Source: Caldifarciminota bacterium
GTDB lineage: Bacteria > Hydrothermota > UBA3073 > NMUJ01
DNA length: 13,517 bases
NCBI GenBank assembly: GCA_021158725.1
Contig: JAGGUB010000087.1
Coordinates: 1 to 13,517, forward strand
Direction of reading: 5' to 3'
Part shown: positions 1-6,627 of the stretch, in pieces
Layout of the letters: the number at the start of each line of letters is the position of its first letter
Numbering within the stretch: the stretch's first letter is position 1
Notes under the pieces: generated by a model
Seen by the model: the letters and a program-made list of their open reading frames with translations, nothing else
What the model was told of the DNA's origin: nothing
Databases searched by the model: none
Position numbers and translations under genes: made by a program

Positions 1-589
1 CATCTACGGATTTATACAGCTGTCGCATTGTGTTTGCAATGTATATGATGGATGGATCACCAGGTGCATAACTTACAGCAGTGAACCCAGGGTTTAATAA
101 GCTTAGGTTGGCAATACTGTCCCAGGTTATACCACCATCTTTTGTCACCCAAAGCAATGGCGAATACCCACGATACGCGATAAGTAGAAGAGTATCCGAT
201 ACAGCCTCGGAGATTGCATCGATACCATCGAACCCACGTACCGTATGCCAAGTGGTATCATACACATAGATTGAATCATACACTGCCAGCAAAGGGCATC
301 CGCTGGCATTGACTGCACCACCCTCTATATCTTTAAATCGAAACATATCCACCGGCTGCCAGCTATCATCACGATATTCCCATATGTCTGTCCAGCTTCT
401 TGCCCATACGTTGGATGGATCATCCACATCAGCCAGCACACCCATGATTACACCACCTTCGGGACCTATCCATGCACCTGCCCACTGGGGATGGGTACTG
501 TTCGATCTCGTATGCAGGTACTGTGGTAGGTCAAACTCAAGCAAACTGGGTAACTTAAAAACCAACAATACAAACATCACCATATACAT
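1..589 (-). CDS. Exported Asp-box (BNR-type) beta-propeller protein, N-terminal part
   Basis: Open from ATG at 589 to the left edge, so about 196 N-terminal residues are seen and the C-terminus is missing. The first residues, MYMVMFVLLVFKLPS, look like a short export signal without a basic start. An in-frame TAA lies just upstream, so 589 is the earliest start; AGGAGGT at 593-599 is only 3-4 bases away, and the second ATG at 583 would be better spaced. A clear Asp-box motif, KDGGITWDS, appears near residue 155, and another copy begins at the edge (YKSVD). Asp-boxes mark blades of sialidase/Vps10-like propellers, with a loop per blade. Many Trp-rich segments (DPSNVWARSWTDIWE) fit the same fold. 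Role unknown: a surface or secreted binding or glycan-active protein is possible, but no catalytic residue can be assigned from this fragment. Confidence 0.75.
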   Translation of the reverse strand, partial: MYMVMFVLLVFKLPSLLEFDLPQYLHTRSNSTHPQWAGAWIGPEGGVIMGVLADVDDPSNVWARSWTDIWEYRDDSWQPVDMFRFKDIEGGAVNASGCPLLAVYDSIYVYDTTWHTVRGFDGIDAISEAVSDTLLLIAYRGYSPLLWVTKDGGITWDSIANLSLLNPGFTAVSYAPGDPSIIYIANTMRQLYKSVD

Positions 590-592
590 GTT

Positions 593-599
593 ACCTCCT
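593..599 (-). promoter_or_regulatory. Strong Shine-Dalgarno site (AGGAGGT)
   Basis: AGGAGGT lies 3 bases before ATG 589 and 9 bases before the in-frame ATG 583. It is one of only three strong ribosome binding sites in the window, and its spacing favours 583 slightly over 589. Confidence 0.6.
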
Positions 600-609
600 G
601 CTTAAAAGA

Positions 610-636
610 AATATGGTGTACTATTCCGCATGTCAA
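610..636 (-). promoter_or_regulatory. Putative promoter of the Asp-box gene
   Basis: Read on the minus strand: TTGACA (636-631), 15 bases, CATATT (615-610). Transcription would begin near 603, leaving a leader of about 14 bases that contains the AGGAGGT at 599-593. A 17-base spacing to TATTTC (613-608) is an alternative reading. Confidence 0.4.
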
Positions 637-669
637 TGTTTAAGTTCCTCCCAACGATATAGGCAGAGG

Positions 670-696
670 TTGATTTTACGCTTATCGATGTAGCTT
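670..696 (+). promoter_or_regulatory. Putative leaderless promoter of the flippase-like gene
   Basis: TTGATT (670-675), 15 bases, TAGCTT (691-696), then 6 bases to ATG 703. Initiation 7 bases after the -10 element would fall on the start codon. No Shine-Dalgarno sequence is present before 703, in agreement with a leaderless mRNA. The hexamers alone are weak; the support is the identical geometry at 2390-2423 and 8406-8373. Confidence 0.4.
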
Positions 697-702
697 TATT
701 TC

Positions 703-1635
703 ATGAAACGCTGGCTCTCCTTAATTGCCCGCATAGTAGTGGCGGGGTTGGCGTTCTGGTTCATATATCGTAGGTTGGACGTATCGCAGTTACGTGTGCT
801 CATACATACGTTCAACTTACGTGTGTTTGGGTTGATGTTTGTGGTTTACTCATTTTTGATCTTCCTATCCGCATACCGCTGGTACTTACTTATGCGCTGT
901 AAAGGGTTAAACATCCATCTCCGCAAAGCGGTAGAGTTCTATTTTATTGGGTTGTTTTTCAATAACTTTCTACCCACGTCGATGGGTGGCGATGTAGTAC
1001 GTGCTATATACACAGGTGAATACACCAACCACCGTACCGAAGCATGGGGTTCGGTTTTACTCGAACGTACACTTGCATTCCTTGGGCTTAGCACAGTGGG
1101 TTTGGTAGGTGCTACCCTTTATAAACCAGAGGCACGCTTTTTTCACGTAATAGCTGGATTCTTGGTGTTTATACTGGTAATTTTTGTACTCCTGTTTCTA
1201 CCTCCCATACGTAAAGTTATGAGCCGAATTTTACCTAAGTTGAAATTTCGTGGCTTGGGTGATAAGCTTCTATTCTTTTATGACAGGCTACATGAATACA
1301 GGGGATATCCCGGTACACTCGTTACAGTATATTTCATATCGGTATTCGTACAACTATGTATCGCATGGATAAACTTCGTCTTAGGTAACAATCTCGGTAT
1401 ACCAGCACCGTTCACCCAGTATATGCTGAATATACCGTTGGTACAGATTGTGAGCATGTTACCTGTATCGATAAACGCACTCGGTATAAGAGAAGGTAGC
1501 TATATCGGATTATTCCCATACGATAAGGAAGCTCTGTGGTTACTTTCGTACTCGGTTTTCTTCATAGGGTTGAGTGTGAGCCTACTTGGTATAATACCGT
1601 TTATGAGGATACGTCAGCTCCATAGGAAAACGTGA
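703..1635 (+). CDS. Flippase-like membrane protein, LPG-synthase TM family (UPF0104)
   Basis: A 310-residue polytopic protein with about eight hydrophobic segments. It carries the hallmarks of the lysylphosphatidylglycerol-synthase transmembrane family (PF03706, YbhN/AglD-like): FFNNFLPTSMGGDVVRA near residues 86-102, an ER pair in LLERTLAF near 120, and PVSINALGIREG near 257-268. Full length for the family, whose members are integral inner-membrane proteins; some are the flippase half of MprF, others are found beside glycosyltransferases, and most have no proven substrate. No glycosyltransferase or MprF synthase domain is nearby, so the lipid substrate cannot be named. The gene ends 2 bases from the convergent HAD gene, with no room for a terminator. 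The ATG at 703 has no ribosome binding site and is probably leaderless. Confidence 0.85.
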   Translation: MKRWLSLIARIVVAGLAFWFIYRRLDVSQLRVLIHTFNLRVFGLMFVVYSFLIFLSAYRWYLLMRCKGLNIHLRKAVEFYFIGLFFNNFLPTSMGGDVVRAIYTGEYTNHRTEAWGSVLLERTLAFLGLSTVGLVGATLYKPEARFFHVIAGFLVFILVIFVLLFLPPIRKVMSRILPKLKFRGLGDKLLFFYDRLHEYRGYPGTLVTVYFISVFVQLCIAWINFVLGNNLGIPAPFTQYMLNIPLVQIVSMLPVSINALGIREGSYIGLFPYDKEALWLLSYSVFFIGLSVSLLGIIPFMRIRQLHRKT

Positions 1636-1637
1636 AC

Positions 1638-2333
1638 TCATAATTTCAGCAACTCCGTCAACTTATGTATGTGGATAACATTGTGTGGATGATGCTCCTC
1701 ATCCCCCACATAGATTGGGATGACACCCACATTTATCGCACCCTCAATATCGTGTCGCCAGGTGTCACCTACCATCGCTACCTCATTTGGTGGTAACCCG
1801 AGCCTGTTGAGTGCCACCTCAAATATGTATGGATGTGGCTTACGTACACCTACATCTGCGGAGATGATAACATCACGAAAATATTGGGTGAGCTCAAACC
1901 GCTCCACCAACCTCCGTATAAGTGGACTGTACGTGGCGTTTGTGACCAACACCTTTGGCCCCTGAAGTTTACTCAGCACCTCATGTACATCTGGTAAGAT
2001 GGTGTAGCTTCTCTCTTCCAGCTCGAAGAACTTATCAAGCGCCCCCGTGATAACCTCGTGTGATGCATGTATACCCAGTTCGTGCAACAATTCCTTCAAC
2101 ACATGTTCTGCTGGATACTCACGATGGTCGGTTTCAGCCCTCTCGTAACATTCTTTACGCTTGTTAAGCCACAACTCTGGTAGATTAGGTGGCACCCGCA
2201 ATCGTTCCGCAAGATATCTATACATCTTCTCTGCACCCTCCTCGCACTTACATTCGGGTAGCCTTATGAGTGTATTACCGAGGTCGAACATCCAGCCACT
2301 GATCTTGTCACCACCGATGATTTCACCCACCAT
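1638..2333 (-). CDS. HAD-superfamily hydrolase (phosphatase-like, subfamily IA)
   Basis: A 231-residue protein with the four HAD motifs in order: FDLGNTL with nucleophile Asp17; VLVTNA with Thr131; VRKPHP with Lys165; and MVGDTWRHDIEGA with Asp190 and Asp195. A helical cap lies between motifs I and II (about 30-110), as expected for subfamily I. The second Asp of motif I is replaced by Gly19 (DxGxT), as in some YihX-type HADs, so it may depend on another acid/base or have a different activity. Probably a cytoplasmic phosphatase on a small phosphorylated metabolite; the substrate cannot be read from sequence. Starts at ATG 2333 with AAAGGG 5 bases upstream; monocistronic, divergent from the DUF6754 operon and convergent with the flippase-like gene. 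Confidence 0.88.
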   Translation of the reverse strand: MVGEIIGGDKISGWMFDLGNTLIRLPECKCEEGAEKMYRYLAERLRVPPNLPELWLNKRKECYERAETDHREYPAEHVLKELLHELGIHASHEVITGALDKFFELEERSYTILPDVHEVLSKLQGPKVLVTNATYSPLIRRLVERFELTQYFRDVIISADVGVRKPHPYIFEVALNRLGLPPNEVAMVGDTWRHDIEGAINVGVIPIYVGDEEHHPHNVIHIHKLTELLKL

Positions 2334-2344
2334 CGTTACCCTTT

Positions 2345-2371
2345 AAGTTACGGGATTAACCTTTACGTCAA
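2345..2371 (-). promoter_or_regulatory. Putative promoter of the HAD gene
   Basis: Minus strand: TTGACG (2371-2366), 15 bases, TAACTT (2350-2345), then 11 bases to ATG 2333. The predicted leader is only about 5 bases. The -35 box lies 18 bases from the -35 box of the divergent DUF6754 promoter, so the two could compete or share an activator. Confidence 0.45.
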
Positions 2372-2389
2372 CATCCTGTCTGTAGCACC

Positions 2390-2416
2390 TTGACCCTACA
2401 CACTCCATCTTATTTT
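2390..2416 (+). promoter_or_regulatory. Putative leaderless promoter of the DUF6754 operon
   Basis: TTGACC (2390-2395), 15 bases, TATTTT (2411-2416), then 6 bases to ATG 2423. The start codon sits where transcription should start. The AAAGG directly against the ATG has no useful spacing to act as a Shine-Dalgarno site. Confidence 0.5.
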
Positions 2417-2422
2417 TAAAGG

Positions 2423-3199
2423 ATGGAACACGCCAACTGGGCGATACGTTTCCTCATCTTCCTATTGTGTGCATCCATCCTCATACGTATCTGGCAAGCC
2501 CGTAAAGGTAAGAAGCTCTTCATACGTAGGTTGCCAGGACTTGACGCTATCGATGAAGCTATCGGTAGAGCTACTGAGCTTGGCAAACCCATACTGTTTT
2601 CGTTAGGTTTAGGTGGCCTCAATCCCACCACATTTGCATCGATGAGCGTATTGAGATATGTGACCACAACTGCCGCCAAGTATGGGTTACGTGTAATCGT
2701 ACCAATATTCAGGCCCGAAGTCTACCCCGTGGTTGAAGACCTTATGCGTGAAGCTTACACCGTAGCAGGTAGGCCTGACCTGTTCTCTCCAGATGATATA
2801 AGGTTTTTCTCTGACCAGCAATCCACCTGGGCATCTGCGGTCGCTGGCACCATGGAACGCGAACGTCCAGCCGCTAACTTCTTCTTCGGTGAATATGGGT
2901 TTGAATCCCTTATTATTGCAGAAACCGGTCGTCACATAGGTGCAATACAGATAGCAGCTACCGTAAGTTATTACCAAATACCGTTCTTTATACTCGCATG
3001 TGACTATACTCTTATGGGTGAGGAACTCTATGCAGCAAGCGCATACCTATCTGATAATCCCGTACTACGTGGTAGCTTAGTGGGTCAAGATCTTGGCAAA
3101 ATACTTATAACATTGTTGATCGTACTCGGCTCGATAGGCGCGACGTTTGCTACACTCAAGGGTATACCTAACTGGATACTTGAACTACTCAAGTACTGA
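2423..3199 (+). CDS. DUF6754-like membrane-anchored protein
   Basis: 258 residues. One membrane segment near the N-terminus (about 7-22), a basic stretch (RKGKK, 27-31), a central alpha/beta domain (about 33-220) and a C-terminal membrane segment (about 227-245). The start of the domain, FIRRLPGLDAIDEAIGRA, followed by ELGKPILFSLGLGGL, is what I recall as characteristic of the DUF6754 family, which has no known function. Further conserved-looking stretches are FFFGEYGFESLIIAETG (153-169) and CDYTLMGEELYAASAYL. First gene of a five-gene operon; its TGA overlaps the next ATG by one base (TGATG). The basic residues after the first segment suggest that the domain faces the cytoplasm. No nucleotide-binding or catalytic motif is evident to me; the family call is from memory. 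Confidence 0.7.
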   Translation: MEHANWAIRFLIFLLCASILIRIWQARKGKKLFIRRLPGLDAIDEAIGRATELGKPILFSLGLGGLNPTTFASMSVLRYVTTTAAKYGLRVIVPIFRPEVYPVVEDLMREAYTVAGRPDLFSPDDIRFFSDQQSTWASAVAGTMERERPAANFFFGEYGFESLIIAETGRHIGAIQIAATVSYYQIPFFILACDYTLMGEELYAASAYLSDNPVLRGSLVGQDLGKILITLLIVLGSIGATFATLKGIPNWILELLKY

Positions 3200-3864
3200 T
3201 GCGTGGCTTCATAATTAAGCTGCTCACATTTTTGGCAGGCTTATTCTATTTTCTTGAATTCATTTTACCGGCAAAGATCGGTCGCTACAATAACCCGCTT
3301 ACCCCATACATACAGCCGGTAGGTGAATTCCTTATCGTGTTCTGGGGGTTTTCGATAGGCGTAGGCGCATTATCGCTCATGGTGTCACATTACCGTAAGA
3401 TCAAACTCAAGCGTCCCGGTTGGGCCTATAGTATCGTGTTTTTTATCTCGATGATCGCCATGATGATAGCTGTCTATCTGAACAGTACACACCCTACCCC
3501 AAAGGCACGTTTCATGTATGAGCTGCTATTCACCCACATGTACATGCCATTGGGTGCAACAATATTCTCGTTACTTGCACTCTTTATGGCATCCGCTGCA
3601 TATCGTGGTATGAAAATACGTACACTCGAAGGTGCTGTCATGGTGTTATCCGCCATCATCGTCATGCTTGGCCAGGTACCCATCGGCTTATGGTTAACAC
3701 ATAGACTACCTGCAAAGGCACAACTTCCACGCATAAGTGCATGGATACTCAACGTCGCAAATACAGCCGCCTATCGTGCAGTAATATTTGGTATAGCAGT
3801 AGGTGCGATCGCCATGGCTATAAGGGTATGGCTATCACTTGAAAAGGAAATGGAGGTGAAGTGA
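3199..3864 (+). CDS. Uncharacterised six-span membrane protein of the DUF6754 operon
   Basis: 221 residues with about six hydrophobic segments (near 5-23, 42-62, 76-94, 115-134, 145-165 and 190-212). Arg- and Lys-rich loops (HYRKIKLKRPG at 64-74; AYRGMKIR at 134-141) should lie in the cytoplasm. A recognisable pattern is AAYRGMKIR...GQVPIGLW...AWILNVANTAAYRAVIFG, suggesting a conserved family, but I know no function for it. Start ATG 3199 shares its A with the stop of the previous gene and has no Shine-Dalgarno site, so it is probably translated by reinitiation, at a level tied to its neighbour. It most likely forms a complex in the membrane with the other operon products; it has no transporter or enzyme signature I can name. 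Confidence 0.7.
   Translation: MRGFIIKLLTFLAGLFYFLEFILPAKIGRYNNPLTPYIQPVGEFLIVFWGFSIGVGALSLMVSHYRKIKLKRPGWAYSIVFFISMIAMMIAVYLNSTHPTPKARFMYELLFTHMYMPLGATIFSLLALFMASAAYRGMKIRTLEGAVMVLSAIIVMLGQVPIGLWLTHRLPAKAQLPRISAWILNVANTAAYRAVIFGIAVGAIAMAIRVWLSLEKEMEVK
3852..3857 (+). promoter_or_regulatory. Shine-Dalgarno site GGAGGT deciding the GTG start at 3861
   Basis: GGAGGT ends 3 bases before GTG 3861. It lies inside the last codons of the preceding gene and supports the GTG start, whose GTGA overlaps that gene's stop by 4 bases. Confidence 0.65.
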
Positions 3865-4676
3865 GGCTACTCGCCAAGCTACAGGAGATACCCTATCGTG
3901 TAGTGTACTTGCTTGTACTTACAGTGATAATCCTACCGTTTGTCATCGAGTTAAAGTTACCTGTATTCGTATCCAATGAGACACTCATGGCTTACAATAC
4001 GATCGAGCAGCTACCTGATACACAGATTGTGATATTTGTATCATCCTGGGATGCCGGTATCAAGGGTGAATTATGGCCACAAACCGAAGCCCTCATGCGA
4101 CACCTGATGCAACGTGGTATCAAATTTGCGATAATGTCACAAATCGCACAGGGTGCAAGTTTTGCCGAGGAGATAGCCGAACGTGTTGCTAAACTCTACA
4201 ACAAAAAATATGGTGTGGATTGGTGCAATTGGGGCTTCCTAACCGGTGATGCCGCTATGATACAGGCGTTGGCCAAGAACATACCCAAAACTGTGCAGAA
4301 AGATTTTCGTGGCACCCCACTCACAGATATACCCATGATGCAAGGTATCGAGGATATCAGCGATGTCTCACTTATAATAGATATTGACTATGGACCACGC
4401 CCCGAGTGGATAAGCTTCGTACATGGCCCATATGGTACACCTATAATATTTGGGTGCGCATCGATTGTATCATCTACACTTTTCCCATACATAGATTCGG
4501 GGCAACTTGCTGGCTTATTGGTGGGTGTGAGGGGCGCCACCGAGTACGAATCGCTTTTAGGATATCGTGGTATGGGACACAAGCTGATAATCCCGCAATC
4601 ACTTGCACACTTGTTGATCGTAATACTCGTATTACTGGGTAACATCGGTTATCTTGCAGCACGTAAGTTACAATGA
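3861..4676 (+). CDS. Uncharacterised membrane-anchored alpha/beta protein of the DUF6754 operon
   Basis: 271 residues: N-terminal membrane segment (about 13-31) after a basic start (MRLLAKLQEIPYR), a soluble alpha/beta domain (about 50-235), and a C-terminal membrane segment (about 249-266). By the positive-inside rule the domain should lie outside the cytoplasmic membrane. The domain begins with a strand and charged loop IVIFVSSWDAGIKGE (56-70), then a helix and a strand KFAIMS, then WGFLTGDAA, WISFVHGPYGTPII and GQLAGLLVGVRGATEYESLL (214-233). The Asp-Ala-Gly-Ile-Lys-Gly-Glu loop and the Gly-rich GATEYE end look conserved, but I cannot assign catalysis. GTG start with a good Shine-Dalgarno site; 4-base overlaps with both neighbours. 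Its layout (span, alpha/beta domain, span) echoes the first gene of the operon. Confidence 0.7.
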   Translation: MRLLAKLQEIPYRVVYLLVLTVIILPFVIELKLPVFVSNETLMAYNTIEQLPDTQIVIFVSSWDAGIKGELWPQTEALMRHLMQRGIKFAIMSQIAQGASFAEEIAERVAKLYNKKYGVDWCNWGFLTGDAAMIQALAKNIPKTVQKDFRGTPLTDIPMMQGIEDISDVSLIIDIDYGPRPEWISFVHGPYGTPIIFGCASIVSSTLFPYIDSGQLAGLLVGVRGATEYESLLGYRGMGHKLIIPQSLAHLLIVILVLLGNIGYLAARKLQ

Positions 4677-5326
4677 ACTTAGAGTTATTCATATGGGTGG
4701 AAGCTATCTGCACATTGGCCATATTTTCGTTCCTGTTTCGTGAAAACCCCGTATATCGGTTGTTTGAACACATATTTCTTGGGCTCACCATAGGGTTTGT
4801 GTTGATGAAGACGTGGCTTGAGGTGTTAAAACCCAAATGGTGGGACCGGCTTATCTATTGTATAGAAGTGGGTGACCCACACTTCTGGATATGGATCATC
4901 GCTTTCATACTTGGTATGATGTGGTACTTCCAGCTATCACGTCGCTGGTATTGGATATCACGTATCGCTATCGGGATAAGCCTCGGTGTAGGTGCAGGCA
5001 TGGAATTCAAAAACCAATTCATGTTGATCATGCCACAGATAACGGCATCGTTCAAACCCATCCTCGTACGTAACACACAGGGGATGTTACAGTTTTCTTT
5101 TAACAATTTCTTCATGGTGTTCACAATAGTTGCAGTGCTATCGTATTTCTTTTTCTCGTTTGAGTTCAAATACAAAGGTATGCAGCTCCTACCGCGAGCT
5201 GGTAGGTTGTTGCTGATGATATCGTTTGGTGCATTTTTTGGTAACACCGTCATGACACGGTTCGCAGTATTCATCGATCGCATACAGTTTTTGATACAAC
5301 AATGGTTACACATCGGGGGAGGTTAA
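4673..5326 (+). CDS. Uncharacterised polytopic membrane protein of the DUF6754 operon
   Basis: 217 residues, rich in Phe, Trp and Met, with about six hydrophobic segments (near 5-21, 33-47, 70-86, 97-112, 144-163 and 179-200). Motifs that stand out are ENPVYRLFEHIFLGL (24-38), with charged residues close to the second span, FKNQF (112-116) in a loop, and LLMISFGAFFGNTVMTRFA (180-198) in the last span. I do not recognise the family. ATG 4673 overlaps the previous stop (ATGA) with no Shine-Dalgarno site, and the gene runs 25 bases into the radical SAM gene. The buried charged and polar residues (Asn, Thr, Arg in the last span) suggest a functional rather than purely structural membrane part, but this is inference. 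Confidence 0.7.
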   Translation: MNLELFIWVEAICTLAIFSFLFRENPVYRLFEHIFLGLTIGFVLMKTWLEVLKPKWWDRLIYCIEVGDPHFWIWIIAFILGMMWYFQLSRRWYWISRIAIGISLGVGAGMEFKNQFMLIMPQITASFKPILVRNTQGMLQFSFNNFFMVFTIVAVLSYFFFSFEFKYKGMQLLPRAGRLLLMISFGAFFGNTVMTRFAVFIDRIQFLIQQWLHIGGG

Positions 5327-6627
5327 CTCCTATCGCGTTGCTTGTTGTTCCCCCGATATATGATTTTAAGGCATACGATTTTTGGATGAAGTTTCCGGGA
5401 TTGCTCAAAATAGCCAGCACATTACAGGATAGTGGATGGCAGATATACTTCTTTGATTTCCTCGATAGAGCACACCCGTGGATGGCAACCCGCTCGAAAC
5501 CTGGCACCTACGGTAGGGGCAAATATTATGCGGTAGAAGTACCCAAGCCCACGATATTCAAGGCTATCGCACGTAGGTTCAAACGTTATGGGTTACCCAA
5601 ACAAATATTTGAGCAATTCCTCAATTCTATCCCTAAACCTGACTATGTGTTCATAGCGGGTGGTATGACGTATTGGTACCTGGGGGTGAAGGAAGTTGTA
5701 GAGATTATCCGCTCTTATTATCCAAATACCAGCATAGTGGTTGGTGGTGTATACCCAACACTTATGCCTAACCATGCACGAAGGTTGGAAGTTGACCACA
5801 TTGTTGTAGGTAACGATACATCATTGTTCAACAAGCTTGGCATAAAGTCAACCTCCGCTACACCATTATGGCGATTATATCCTAAACTTACGTATGGGGT
5901 GATAAACTTCACGTATGGATGTCCACTGAATTGCACCTATTGTGCAGCCCATAAGCTACATGAGCGGTTCATCGTCCGTGATTGGGATATTGTAGCTGAC
6001 GAGCTCCTGTATTTCGGTAAGCTTGGTATCACCGACATTGCGATCTACGATGATGCCCTGCTATTCAAGGCAAAAGAAATATTGCCGAAACTGTTGGATC
6101 TACTTCATCGTTATAACTTAAGGTTTAGGTTCCACACACCGAACGGCTCACATGTGCGGTTAATAGATCGCGATACGGCCAACCTCATGCGTGCAACTGG
6201 GTTCACTACAATATTTCTGAGCTACGAAACACATAACCTGCAGCGACAGAAGCTGTTGGGTAACAAGGTTACCGAAGAAGATTTAATCTCCGCAATAGAA
6301 GCATTAAGATCTGTTGGTTACACTGGCTGCAATCTAATCGTATATTTATTAACCGGGCTTGTCGACCAACCCGCATCTGAAGTAGAAGAAGGTATACACT
6401 TCTTACATAAATTAGGTGTATCAATAATGCTATCCGAGTTTTCACCCATACCGGGTACGCCCGAAGGTGAAAAAGCACGTCAAATTATCGATATGGATGA
6501 ACCACTTTGTCACAACAATTTATACTTTACAACCCTCGTTTTGGGTGACCGCCCGCTACAGCGGCTTAAATCGCTCAAAAACCACTACAATCGTATCATT
6601 CGCTCAACTTGTACTTCAAAAACTTAA
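5302..6627 (+). CDS. B12-binding-domain radical SAM protein
   Basis: 441 residues. The N-terminal part (about 10-185) has the layout of a cobalamin-binding Rossmann domain: IALLVVPPIYDF, PDYVFIAGGMTYWY and IVVGGVYPTLMPNHA. The radical SAM core follows, with the cluster motif CPLNCTYC (Cys207, Cys211, Cys214) after INFTYG. The C-terminal part has FSPIPGTPEG and DEPLCHNN. These signs are typical of the large B12-binding radical SAM class, which includes methylases and ring-forming enzymes; the substrate is not readable. I see no DxHxxG cobalamin-ligand motif, which is common in this class. ATG 5302 gives a 25-base overlap with the upstream gene and no ribosome binding site; a GGGGGAGGT at 5315-5323 with TTG 5338 is the alternative, but its spacing is long. 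Last gene of the operon; its 3' end overlaps the opposing hydrolase gene by 32 bases. Confidence 0.88.
   Translation: MVTHRGRLTPIALLVVPPIYDFKAYDFWMKFPGLLKIASTLQDSGWQIYFFDFLDRAHPWMATRSKPGTYGRGKYYAVEVPKPTIFKAIARRFKRYGLPKQIFEQFLNSIPKPDYVFIAGGMTYWYLGVKEVVEIIRSYYPNTSIVVGGVYPTLMPNHARRLEVDHIVVGNDTSLFNKLGIKSTSATPLWRLYPKLTYGVINFTYGCPLNCTYCAAHKLHERFIVRDWDIVADELLYFGKLGITDIAIYDDALLFKAKEILPKLLDLLHRYNLRFRFHTPNGSHVRLIDRDTANLMRATGFTTIFLSYETHNLQRQKLLGNKVTEEDLISAIEALRSVGYTGCNLIVYLLTGLVDQPASEVEEGIHFLHKLGVSIMLSEFSPIPGTPEGEKARQIIDMDEPLCHNNLYFTTLVLGDRPLQRLKSLKNHYNRIIRSTCTSKT

Noticed and set aside
309..605. 98-codon plus-strand open frame at the left edge
   Set aside because: The minus-strand frame here has a signal-like start, a ribosome binding site and an Asp-box, so the plus frame is its shadow.
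4855..5313. 152-codon open frame on the minus strand
   Set aside because: Antisense to the polytopic membrane protein gene at 4673-5326, which continues the tight plus-strand operon; no domain is visible in the shadow.
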